NCBI GenBank assembly: GCA_039024295.1
Contig: JBCDIQ010000032.1
Location: 1 to 24,860, forward strand
Reading direction: 5' to 3'
From: JBCDIQ01 sp039024295
GTDB lineage: Bacteria > Bacteroidota > Bacteroidia > J057
Length of the DNA: 24,860 bases
In this document: positions 16,624 to 23,722 of the stretch, piece after piece
Position numbering within the stretch: position 1 is the first letter of the stretch
How the letters are laid out: the number at the start of each line of letters is the position of its first letter
The notes under the pieces: model-generated
What the model was told of the DNA's origin: nothing
The model's database searches: none
Seen by the model: only the letters and a program-made list of their open reading frames with translations
Made by a program: the position numbers and the translations under genes

Positions 16624-18084
16624 CTATACCTCTTCTCGTAGAAGCGGCAACGTAAGACAGTGAGGGCCTCCGTTATCTGTTCTGATTTCATTAGAAGACA
16701 TCTCGGCCAGGTAACTGTTAGGATCGAGTCGCTTCATGGTAGCCCGTAAACTGGTAACCGTTGTTGGGTTTCGGTGATAGGCAAGTGCTCGATAAGGAGA
16801 AGTCGTAAATATATTACCTGCCATGTTATGCTGCTCAAACAGGGCGACTTTCAGGTGGTCATATGCGTTCACGAAATCATCTGGATCACCTCCCATCCAA
16901 CTGATTCGGTTGAGGTCAATCAGGTCGTCCTCGAGCAGTTGGTCCAGGAAGAACCGTGCCTTTTGGGGAAGTCGGACCACCTGGCCTTTTTGTTTGATGT
17001 AATCCCGGTCGTATACCTCTACCTTTCCGGCATGTTCGAAGTGTTCCACTGACGGAATCCGACTTAAATCGGTACGAGCAGCTCCCATGTTGCGCCGAAT
17101 CCAGGTAACAAACCTCATCAGCACTTCCTGCGAGCTGATGTGCATGCCCGTATCCGGGTAGCCAAAGATGTAAGGCATAACAATGCCCGCCTTTGGTGCA
17201 AACATGTTGAACACGGTATCCAGGTGGATGAAGCCTCGCAAATCAGGTAAGTTCACGAAAAGAACTCGTTGCAGCTTTTGGCTCTTGTCTGCCGCAAAAA
17301 TGGCTTCTACCAGGGTGTTAAATCCCTCTCTGTTGGTGCGGTTGTTATACAGGTAATTACCGCTTCCTACTCCAATGGCGATTACCTCCTCGCTGAGGAT
17401 CATGATGTTCCCCCCCTCCAGCAACATCCTATTGTGAAGCCCGCTGGACGTAAAATCATCTCTGAGCTTGCGATTGAGCTCAACCAGGTCCAAAAATATG
17501 CTGTCCTCGTCAAACATGGAGTGGTACTTGAAGACTGCTCGCACCAATTCAGGCTCTGGGTCTCTTCTTCGGGAATGCATAGAGTTGATTACCACCCCTT
17601 GTGGAGTAACAGCAGCAGCGTCACGCACCCACATGATTTCCCTTTTGGGAGGAATGATCAGGTTTGGCAGGCGCCCGTTGTTGAGAATTAGTTTTCGAGG
17701 GTAGCCATGGATCAGGTCTCTGACGATTTTATCTGCTGGATGCCGCTCCAGGTTGATGCCCCTGGCCTGCAGGTGGTCCGCATAAGTGTCAGCCTTATCT
17801 TCAAGAATATCTTTAAGGATGAGGTACCGTTTGTTGTAGTCGGCATTGCTGAAAATATCAATGAGCAGGTCGCTCAGCTCCAGCACATTATCATTCCCTA
17901 TTTCATCTACCAGAAACCGCTTCATGTCGCCATGGTTTCGGCGTAATTCTGAAAATGCACGTGGGTAATGTCCCATCAAAGGGTGATCTCCTTCCCAGGG
18001 AATTACCTGACGATGTTCCGCACCTGGTGTGTGAATCAGTACTTTTTTAAGTGGTGCGTATTCAGAAGTAATACGAGGTTTCAT
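16624..18084 (-). CDS. Arginine deiminase family protein
   Basis: A 486-residue member of the guanidino-group modifying superfamily, closest to arginine deiminase (arginine + water to citrulline + ammonia). Catalytic landmarks are Asp155 (WVRDAAAV), Glu223 (LEGGN), His287-x-Asp289 (FIHLDTVF) and nucleophile Cys476 (GGPHCLTLPL), all in the expected order. It is longer than typical ADI (about 410 residues). The canonical EGGD reads EGGN (223-226), and about eight extra residues (GSGNYLYNN) sit before the RT motif near the active site. It is cytoplasmic, with no signal peptide. It follows the CtlX-like gene after 21 nt, so the two are probably one transcript. Arginine is the most likely substrate, but the changes near the active site leave room for a related guanidino compound. 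Confidence 0.85.
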   Translation of the reverse strand: MKPRITSEYAPLKKVLIHTPGAEHRQVIPWEGDHPLMGHYPRAFSELRRNHGDMKRFLVDEIGNDNVLELSDLLIDIFSNADYNKRYLILKDILEDKADTYADHLQARGINLERHPADKIVRDLIHGYPRKLILNNGRLPNLIIPPKREIMWVRDAAAVTPQGVVINSMHSRRRDPEPELVRAVFKYHSMFDEDSIFLDLVELNRKLRDDFTSSGLHNRMLLEGGNIMILSEEVIAIGVGSGNYLYNNRTNREGFNTLVEAIFAADKSQKLQRVLFVNLPDLRGFIHLDTVFNMFAPKAGIVMPYIFGYPDTGMHISSQEVLMRFVTWIRRNMGAARTDLSRIPSVEHFEHAGKVEVYDRDYIKQKGQVVRLPQKARFFLDQLLEDDLIDLNRISWMGGDPDDFVNAYDHLKVALFEQHNMAGNIFTTSPYRALAYHRNPTTVTSLRATMKRLDPNSYLAEMSSNEIRTDNGGPHCLTLPLLREEV

Positions 18085-18105
18085 GAATTGGTTCTTGATA
18101 ATTGA

Positions 18106-19029
18106 TTAGTAAAAAACTTCTGCGAGCATACAACGAACGCCTCCCCCTCCAAAGGTCTCTACGGTGTCTATCGGAATAACCAATAGGTCAGTAAAAGCTT
18201 TAAAGCGCGCAATCTGGTCTGGTGTGAACGACCGAAAGGCACGCTCGGACATCACCAGCTTGGGCTCTCCGGCATGGTTATAAACCTGGAGGAGGTTCCC
18301 AGCAAAATGATGGGTTTGTTTCAGGCTGATGGGAATGACTTCATGACCGGTGTCCACCAGTCTTTTGGTAACAAATGCTTTCTCTTCTGGGTCTGTAATG
18401 GCTTCCAGGCAAATGACAGCAAATTTGTGTCCCATCGCCATCATAACATTGGTGTGGTAAATGGCCTGCCCCTGCTCATCTACCCCATGGAAGGCTACTC
18501 CTTCAATTCCCAGCCGGGAGCAGAACTCTTCAAACAGCGGCATGGAACTCCTGGGAGAAATACACATGTAAACCAACTGGTTCACCCGGTCCATTACCAT
18601 GCTACCCGTTCCTTCCAGAAACAGGTTTTCCTGCTCATAATGGCTCAAATCAATCAGGGTAGCATGTGGGTAACGTTCAAGGAAATATTCGGGGATGTCC
18701 TGCCTTCTCTCTACCCTGCGGTTTGCTGCCTGCATGGGATACAGGACCACATTTCCATTTCGGTGAAAGGAAATCCAGTTATTCGGAAAGATGGCATCCG
18801 GTTTTACTGGTTCAGGGGAATCCTCAAAAACGACCACCTCTATGCCCGCACTCCGGAGTTGGCTGACCATATCGTCAAACTCCTGAAGGGCTCTTCGGTG
18901 AACTTCAGAAGCGGGCAACTGAGTCTGGTGCTGGAAGGCATTGCTTTCAGCGGTTTGCTCATTAAAGCCAAAATGAGCGGGCCGAACCATTACCAGGGTC
19001 GAGGTGGTTTGTACATTGCGTGTGTTCAT
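18106..19029 (-). CDS. ctlX: CtlX-like citrulline hydrolase / amidinotransferase family
   Basis: A 307-residue protein of the amidinotransferase/DDAH superfamily, closest by recall to CtlX, the citrulline ureidase (citrulline to ornithine, carbon dioxide and ammonia). Likely catalytic residues are Asp78 (KPDAIFPNNW), Glu139 (LEGTGSMVMD), His192 (YHTNVMMAMG) and nucleophile Cys300 (GGGGVRCMLAEVFY). Length fits the family. It is first in the operon, with the arginine deiminase homologue 21 nt downstream, so together they could take arginine to ornithine without ornithine carbamoyltransferase or carbamate kinase. A DDAH-like activity on methylarginines is an alternative. The symbol reflects family resemblance, not proof of activity. 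Confidence 0.83.
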   Translation of the reverse strand: MNTRNVQTTSTLVMVRPAHFGFNEQTAESNAFQHQTQLPASEVHRRALQEFDDMVSQLRSAGIEVVVFEDSPEPVKPDAIFPNNWISFHRNGNVVLYPMQAANRRVERRQDIPEYFLERYPHATLIDLSHYEQENLFLEGTGSMVMDRVNQLVYMCISPRSSMPLFEEFCSRLGIEGVAFHGVDEQGQAIYHTNVMMAMGHKFAVICLEAITDPEEKAFVTKRLVDTGHEVIPISLKQTHHFAGNLLQVYNHAGEPKLVMSERAFRSFTPDQIARFKAFTDLLVIPIDTVETFGGGGVRCMLAEVFY

Positions 19030-19066
19030 CTAACTTATTCAGGAAGAAAAAAGCTTCGATTGAAGG

Positions 19067-19093
19067 CAAAGATGGCAATTTTTTCCTAAACAA
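19067..19093 (-). promoter_or_regulatory. Candidate promoter for the ctlX-arginine deiminase operon
   Basis: On the minus strand, TTG (19093-19091) and CATCTTTG (19074-19067) are separated by 16 nt, close to the Bacteroidota pattern TTG-N17-23-TAnnTTTG with one mismatch. The -7 box ends 37 nt before the ctlX ATG. The same octamer CATCTTTG occurs 31 nt upstream of gcvH (20306-20313), but without a matching TTG. Confidence 0.35.
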
Positions 19094-19094
19094 A

Positions 19095-19120
19095 AAGGAG
19101 AACCCGTTAAGGCTCTCCTT
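19095..19120 (-). terminator. Rho-independent terminator after superoxide dismutase
   Basis: Read on the minus strand, the arms AAGGAGA and TCTCCTT form a 7-bp stem, extended past one mismatch by a CC/GG pair, with a 6-nt loop. TTTTTGTTT follows directly. It lies 30 nt past the sod stop codon and separates that gene from the downstream ctlX operon. Confidence 0.75.
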
Positions 19121-19150
19121 CAATATTTAAAAGAAAACTTCTTATCAGAA

Positions 19151-19753
19151 TTATCCAGCGTACAGCTCAGACACGTAATCCCAATTGATCACGTTAAAGA
19201 AAGCCTGTACATAGTCAGGGCGACGGTTTTGGTAGTTGAGGTAGTAGGCGTGCTCCCAAACATCAATTCCAAGAAGGGGAGTTCCCTGTTCGTCGGCAAC
19301 GTCCATCAAGGGGTTATCCTGGTTAGGAGTAGAGGTAACAGCAAGGCTGCCATCGGCCTTTTTGATCAGCCAAGCCCAGCCAGAACCAAAGCGTGTACCG
19401 GCTGCACCTGCAAATGCTTCTTTGAATCCATCGTAAGAGCCGAAAGCACTGTTGATGGCATCAGCCAATGCACCGGAGGGCGCACCTCCACCAGATGGGC
19501 TCATCACTTTCCAGAAAAGGTCATGGTTATAAAAACCTCCCCCATTATTGCGAACACCACCGCTGTGCTGAGATACGTTTGCCAGAATATCCTCAATGCT
19601 GTGACCTGCTAAAGGAGTTCCTTCGATGGCAGCATTCAGTTTGTTGGTATATCCTGCGTGATGCTTATCATGGTGGATTTCCATGGTACGAGCATCAATA
19701 TGTGGTTCAAGTGCATCAAATGCATATGGGAGATCAGGTAGGGTGAAAGACAT
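19151..19753 (-). CDS. sodA: Superoxide dismutase, Fe/Mn family (Mn-like)
   Basis: A 200-residue cytoplasmic superoxide dismutase of normal length, converting superoxide to oxygen and hydrogen peroxide. The metal ligands are His27 (MEIHHDKHH), His77 (FYNHDLFW), Asp164 and His168 (DVWEHAYYLNYQNRRPDY). GGG at 71-73 and Gln145 in NQDNP match the manganese or cambialistic signature rather than the iron form, which carries its key Gln in the N-terminal half. No signal peptide is present. It has its own terminator downstream, and gcvH lies 143 nt upstream on the same strand. Metal preference is inferred from these residues only. Confidence 0.96.
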   Translation of the reverse strand: MSFTLPDLPYAFDALEPHIDARTMEIHHDKHHAGYTNKLNAAIEGTPLAGHSIEDILANVSQHSGGVRNNGGGFYNHDLFWKVMSPSGGGAPSGALADAINSAFGSYDGFKEAFAGAAGTRFGSGWAWLIKKADGSLAVTSTPNQDNPLMDVADEQGTPLLGIDVWEHAYYLNYQNRRPDYVQAFFNVINWDYVSELYAG

Positions 19754-19896
19754 AAGTTGGTCTTAAAATATTTGGTTAAACAAAGTGTGACAATTGTAAT
19801 AACCCATAAGGGGAGAAAAGGTTGCTGTGTATCAGCTGGCCCACGCTTATTCCCGGCCTCAGGGTATCAGATCAGGATACTTCCTGTAATTGGGTG

Positions 19897-20274
19897 CTAC
19901 TGGCCCACCATTTCCTGGTAAGCACCGGCATCCATGAGTTCACCTTCTTCTCCGTCTTTGAGCTGGACCTTGATCATCCAACCATCTCCGTAAGGGTCCT
20001 GGTTCACAAGCTCCGGGTTGGCTTCCAGCTTTTCATTTACCTCTACGATGGTTCCGCTTACCGGCATAAATAAGTCTGAAACCGTTTTTACGGCCTCCAC
20101 TGTGCCGAATACCTCCTCTGCATCAAATGATTCATCCAGGGTTTCAATTTCAACATAAACAATGTCTCCCAGTTCGCCCTGGGCAAAATCGGTGATGCCT
20201 ATATAAGCAAATTCACCTTCAATACGAACCCATTCATGGTCCTTGGTATAACGCAGTGTGTCGGGAAAATTCAT
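19897..20274 (-). CDS. gcvH: Glycine cleavage system H protein
   Basis: A 125-residue lipoyl carrier of the glycine cleavage complex, of normal family length. The lipoylated residue is Lys63 in the motif VEAVKTVSDL, with the upstream hallmark GITDFAQGELGDIVYVE (26-42). It shuttles the aminomethyl group between the P, T and L proteins, none of which is encoded nearby; scattered gcv genes are common in this phylum. The ATG at 20274 gives the standard start (MNFPDTLRYTKDHEW). No clear terminator is visible in the 143 nt before sodA, so some read-through is possible. Confidence 0.97.
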   Translation of the reverse strand: MNFPDTLRYTKDHEWVRIEGEFAYIGITDFAQGELGDIVYVEIETLDESFDAEEVFGTVEAVKTVSDLFMPVSGTIVEVNEKLEANPELVNQDPYGDGWMIKVQLKDGEEGELMDAGAYQEMVGQ

Positions 20275-20405
20275 AGAGGTTAGTTTTTGTTGGCCGAAAT
20301 TACGTCAAAGATGGGTAAGTAAAAAGCTGATTCCGGTTCTGATTTAAGTGTTTTTATTACCCACTGGTTTTTTGGGCAAGACTTTGTAAAAAATAAATTA
20401 GGATT

Positions 20406-20455
20406 TGTTATGCGTGCATACTAAAATTGTGTATATTTACTCTGCATGCATAACA
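20406..20455. promoter_or_regulatory. 13-bp inverted repeat upstream of acyl-CoA dehydrogenase
   Basis: The arms TGTTATGCGTGCA (20406-20418) and TGCATGCATAACA (20443-20455) are inverted repeats matching at 12 of 13 positions; the exception would be a G-U pair in RNA. The 24-nt spacer contains TATATTTA (20432-20439), one base off the Bacteroidota -7 box TAnnTTTG. The right arm ends 62 nt before the ATG at 20518. A dyad operator around a promoter is the simplest reading; a leader hairpin is the alternative. Confidence 0.45.
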
Positions 20456-20517
20456 TTGTGTAAGCACACCTCGTCTAAGTTATATATAGTTGTAGTACCA
20501 TTTGGGTTATAGATATT

Positions 20518-22311
20518 ATGGAAACCATAGCGAAAAAAAATGCGATCAAAGGAGGGGAGTTCCTGATTCGCGACACAGCGGCGAATGACATTTTCATTGC
20601 CGAAGAATTCTCAGAAGAGCAGCGCATGATGGCCGAAGCCTGCCAAGACTTCATTGAGCAGGAAATCTGGCCACATGTAGAGCGAATGGACAGCATGGAA
20701 GCAGGCTTTATGGAAGGCCTTCTTACCAAGGCCGGTGAGCTTGGGCTATTAGGTGTATCCGTTCCTGAAGAATATGGAGGCTTGAGCATGAACTTTAATA
20801 CTTCTATGCTCATGGCCGACATTATTGGTGCAGCAGGCTCGTTTTCCACCGCATTTGGTGCTCATACGGGAATCGGTACCCTGCCCATTCTGTATTACGG
20901 GAATGAGGCTCAGAAGGAGAAATATATTCCTCGTTTGGCAACTGGGGAATGGAAGGCCTGTTACTGCCTGACCGAGCCTGATGCGGGTTCGGATGCCAAC
21001 AGCGGAAAGACCAAGGCTGTGCTGAACGAAGCAGGTACCCATTACCTGATTTCCGGACAAAAAATGTGGATTTCAAATGCGGGTTTTGCAGATGTATTCA
21101 TCGTATTTGCCCGGATTGAAGATGACAAATACCTCTCAGCATTCATTGTAGAGAAAGACTTTGGGAACATTACCCTGGGAGAGGAAGAGAAAAAGTTGGG
21201 CATTAAAGGTTCTTCTACCCGTCAGGTATTTTTCAATGAGACGCCTGTTCCCGTTGAAAACATGCTTTCGGATCGTGGAAATGGTTTCAAGATTGCTGTG
21301 AATATCCTTAACATTGGCCGGATCAAGTTGGGTGCCGGCGTGATTGGGGGATGTAAGCATATCGTCAACCTGTGTACCAACTATTCTATCGAGCGCAAGC
21401 AGTTCGGAAAATCTATCGCAAACTTTGGTGCTATCAAGCACAAACTGGCAGAAATGGCCATTCGCACCTTCGTAACAGAAGCGGCTGCATATCGTGCAGG
21501 TCAGGACATTGAAGACAAAATCGAAGACTTGAAAGGCCAGGGGCTAACCAAGGAAAAAGCCCTGCTTAAAGGAGTAGAGCAATTTGCCATCGAAGCCGCC
21601 ATCATCAAGATATTTGGTTCTGAAGTATTGGACTACGTGGTAGATGAAGGGGTACAAGTATACGGTGGTATGGGATACTCAGCCGATGCCCCGATGGAGC
21701 GTGCTTACCGGGATTCTCGCATTGCCCGAATTTATGAAGGGACCAACGAGATCAACCGAATGTTGTTGGTAGGCATGATTGTAAAGCGTGCCATGAAAGG
21801 CGAATTAGACCTGCTTGGGCCAGCAATGGCGGTAGCCAAGGAGTTGATGTCCATGCCTTCATTTGGAAGTGAGTACAGTGGCCTGTTTGCTGATGAGAAA
21901 GAGGTGTTGAAAAAGCTGAAAAAGGCTATCCTGATGGTGGCTGGCAAAGCAGCTCAGGACCTAGGCCCAAAACTGAATGATGAGCAGGAACTCCTGATGA
22001 ACCTTGCTGACATGGCTATCGAAGCATACGTGGTGGAATCTGCCATCTTAAGGGTAGAAAAGCTTGCGGGCATGAGGGGAGAATCAGCAGTAGACCTCCA
22101 AGCCAAAATGGTAAAGGTGTACCTGTATGAAGCAGTCGAAAAGATTGGTGCTGCAGGTCGTGAAGCCATCATGGCTTTTGCCAAGGACGATGACATGAAG
22201 ATGCTCATGATGGGAATGAAGCGTTTCACAAAGCCCTATATGGTGAATACCACGGCTTTCAGGCGTGAAATTGCCGACCACTTGATCGAGCGAGAAGGCT
22301 ACGCGATCTAA
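20518..22311 (+). CDS. Acyl-CoA dehydrogenase, long VLCAD-like form
   Basis: A 597-residue FAD enzyme for the first step of fatty acid beta-oxidation (acyl-CoA to trans-2-enoyl-CoA). The catalytic core (about 30-420) has the FAD-binding signature YCLTEPDAGSDA (149-160), WISNAG (184-189), GIKGSSTRQVFF (228-239), RKQFGKSI (293-300), and catalytic base Glu407 in RIYEGTNEINR. About 180 further residues form a helical C-terminal domain, as in VLCAD/ACAD9-type enzymes, rather than the ~380-residue short-chain form. No signal peptide is present. The gene stands alone, with a dyad-containing leader upstream and a strong terminator behind it. Chain-length preference is inferred from architecture only. 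Confidence 0.95.
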   Translation: METIAKKNAIKGGEFLIRDTAANDIFIAEEFSEEQRMMAEACQDFIEQEIWPHVERMDSMEAGFMEGLLTKAGELGLLGVSVPEEYGGLSMNFNTSMLMADIIGAAGSFSTAFGAHTGIGTLPILYYGNEAQKEKYIPRLATGEWKACYCLTEPDAGSDANSGKTKAVLNEAGTHYLISGQKMWISNAGFADVFIVFARIEDDKYLSAFIVEKDFGNITLGEEEKKLGIKGSSTRQVFFNETPVPVENMLSDRGNGFKIAVNILNIGRIKLGAGVIGGCKHIVNLCTNYSIERKQFGKSIANFGAIKHKLAEMAIRTFVTEAAAYRAGQDIEDKIEDLKGQGLTKEKALLKGVEQFAIEAAIIKIFGSEVLDYVVDEGVQVYGGMGYSADAPMERAYRDSRIARIYEGTNEINRMLLVGMIVKRAMKGELDLLGPAMAVAKELMSMPSFGSEYSGLFADEKEVLKKLKKAILMVAGKAAQDLGPKLNDEQELLMNLADMAIEAYVVESAILRVEKLAGMRGESAVDLQAKMVKVYLYEAVEKIGAAGREAIMAFAKDDDMKMLMMGMKRFTKPYMVNTTAFRREIADHLIEREGYAI

Positions 22312-22348
22312 ATCGCTCATGGATGAATTTTTGAAGTAGAAATAGGAC

Positions 22349-22376
22349 AAGCTCACCGGTTTCGGTGGGCTTTTTT
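22349..22376 (+). terminator. Rho-independent terminator after acyl-CoA dehydrogenase
   Basis: AAGCTCACCG pairs with CGGTGGGCTT (10-bp stem including one G-T pair) around a 4-nt GTTT loop, followed by a T6 run. It starts 37 nt past the stop codon and just before the convergent permease gene ends. The T-run is on the plus strand only. Confidence 0.88.
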
Positions 22377-22378
22377 AG

Positions 22379-23722
22379 TTAGCGGTTTTTCTTCCTTGCC
22401 AACCGTGGATCCAGGATGTCTCTTAGTTTCTCCCCAATCAGGTTAAAGGATAAAACGGTCAGGAAAATCGCTACCCCAGGAAATACAGCTAGCCACCAAA
22501 AATCAAAGTCCCCTCTGGCAGCATTTAGCAGGCGACCCCAGGTAACGGTATCTTCGGACACGCCAATATTCAGGAATGACAAGGCAGATTCGGTAAGAAT
22601 TGCACTGGCCACTCCAAAAGAAATAACGACCAGCACCGGCGCAATTCCATTGGGGAGGGCGTGTCGCCAAATCTGCCGCCACTCAGAAAATCCCATCGCG
22701 CGGGCCGACTCCATATAGCTCAGGTTAACAATTCGGAGAAGCTCTACCCGGATTAGACGGGCAATGCCTGTCCAATTGGTCAGGCCAATGATGACCATCA
22801 CGAGCCAGATATTTCCTTTGAAAATAACAGAAAGTGATACCACCACAAGAATGACAGGCACTGAATTCAATACTTCCATGCTTCTCGATATGATGTTATC
22901 AACTGGAACCGTCTGTAACTTGCCCAGAGAGGCTACCTTTTTCAGCCTATTGCCCAAACGATCGATGAGGAATATGATTCCCGAGACAATCACCAAGCTG
23001 ATGAAGGATTCCCATAAAAGCAGGCCAAAGGAGGTTGCACCGGCTTCTACTAAAGCAAACCTTCTCACATAAAACCCATAGAAATAAGCAAGGAAAATTG
23101 CTGGAAGCCATAAAATGAGCCTTCCGAGAGGAATTTGAAGCCGAAAATCTCCATAAAACCCAGCCATCGATCCTAGAAGAATTCCAATCAATGCAGCAAT
23201 TCCCATAGATATAATTCCCACTAACAACGAGACGCGGGTACCATGGATAAGCCCTGCGAGTAGGTCCTGCCCGTTTTCAGTTGTTCCTAGTAAATGTCGA
23301 AACCTTCCTTTCAATAGGCCCTCTTTCCCCTGGGCATTGAGGTAATATTGTTCTTCCCATGGACTAACCGCTTCTTTGCTATCTAGGTCAAATGTGGTTG
23401 GGCCGTATGGGATCAAAGGCCATACAGCATAGGTGAGTTCCAGTTTTCGCCAGTCGGTCCTGTTGTATATGAATTGTTCGAATTCGCCTTTGACTGGGCT
23501 GTAGATGCTGTCTATCTTGGTCGGCGTAAACAGGGGCCAGTGGGAAGTGCTGTTATACTCGGCATAAATGGGCCGATCAGATGCCAGAAAGTCTGCAAAT
23601 ATGGCCACCACCGACAAAAAGCCAATAAACACTAATGCAGCCATGCCCGACCTACTTTTTCGGAAGCGGTTCCAGACCTGTTTTTTAAGGCTGGTTAGTG
23701 GGACATGCTCGGTGTACTTCAT
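22379..23722 (-). CDS. Peptide-type ABC transporter permease, OppC/DppC-like
   Basis: A 447-residue inner-membrane permease of the dipeptide/oligopeptide importer family. TM1 is at about 27-47. The family motif LGTTENGQDLLAGLIHGTRVSL lies at 145-166, the EAA loop at about 335-360 (ESARAMGFSEWRQIWRHALPN), and the C-terminus is the usual GEKLRDILDPR. It is about 150 residues longer than typical OppC (about 300). One insertion of some 90 residues lies outside the membrane after TM1 (about 50-140). A second of about 80 residues (about 195-278) adds two extra hydrophobic segments between GFYGD and SMEVLNSVP. The start overlaps the stop of the upstream OppB-like gene (ATGA). The substrate is probably peptides, but no binding protein or ATPase gene is visible to support this. 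Confidence 0.9.
   Translation of the reverse strand: MKYTEHVPLTSLKKQVWNRFRKSRSGMAALVFIGFLSVVAIFADFLASDRPIYAEYNSTSHWPLFTPTKIDSIYSPVKGEFEQFIYNRTDWRKLELTYAVWPLIPYGPTTFDLDSKEAVSPWEEQYYLNAQGKEGLLKGRFRHLLGTTENGQDLLAGLIHGTRVSLLVGIISMGIAALIGILLGSMAGFYGDFRLQIPLGRLILWLPAIFLAYFYGFYVRRFALVEAGATSFGLLLWESFISLVIVSGIIFLIDRLGNRLKKVASLGKLQTVPVDNIISRSMEVLNSVPVILVVVSLSVIFKGNIWLVMVIIGLTNWTGIARLIRVELLRIVNLSYMESARAMGFSEWRQIWRHALPNGIAPVLVVISFGVASAILTESALSFLNIGVSEDTVTWGRLLNAARGDFDFWWLAVFPGVAIFLTVLSFNLIGEKLRDILDPRLARKKNR

Noticed and set aside
18274..19089. 271-codon open frame antisense to the CtlX-like gene
   Set aside because: The opposite strand has the full catalytic motif set of the family; this frame shows none and resembles other antisense shadows in the window.
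19864..19880. GTATC/GATAC hairpin downstream of gcvH as a terminator
   Set aside because: Only a 5-bp stem with no T-run on the minus strand; too weak to call.
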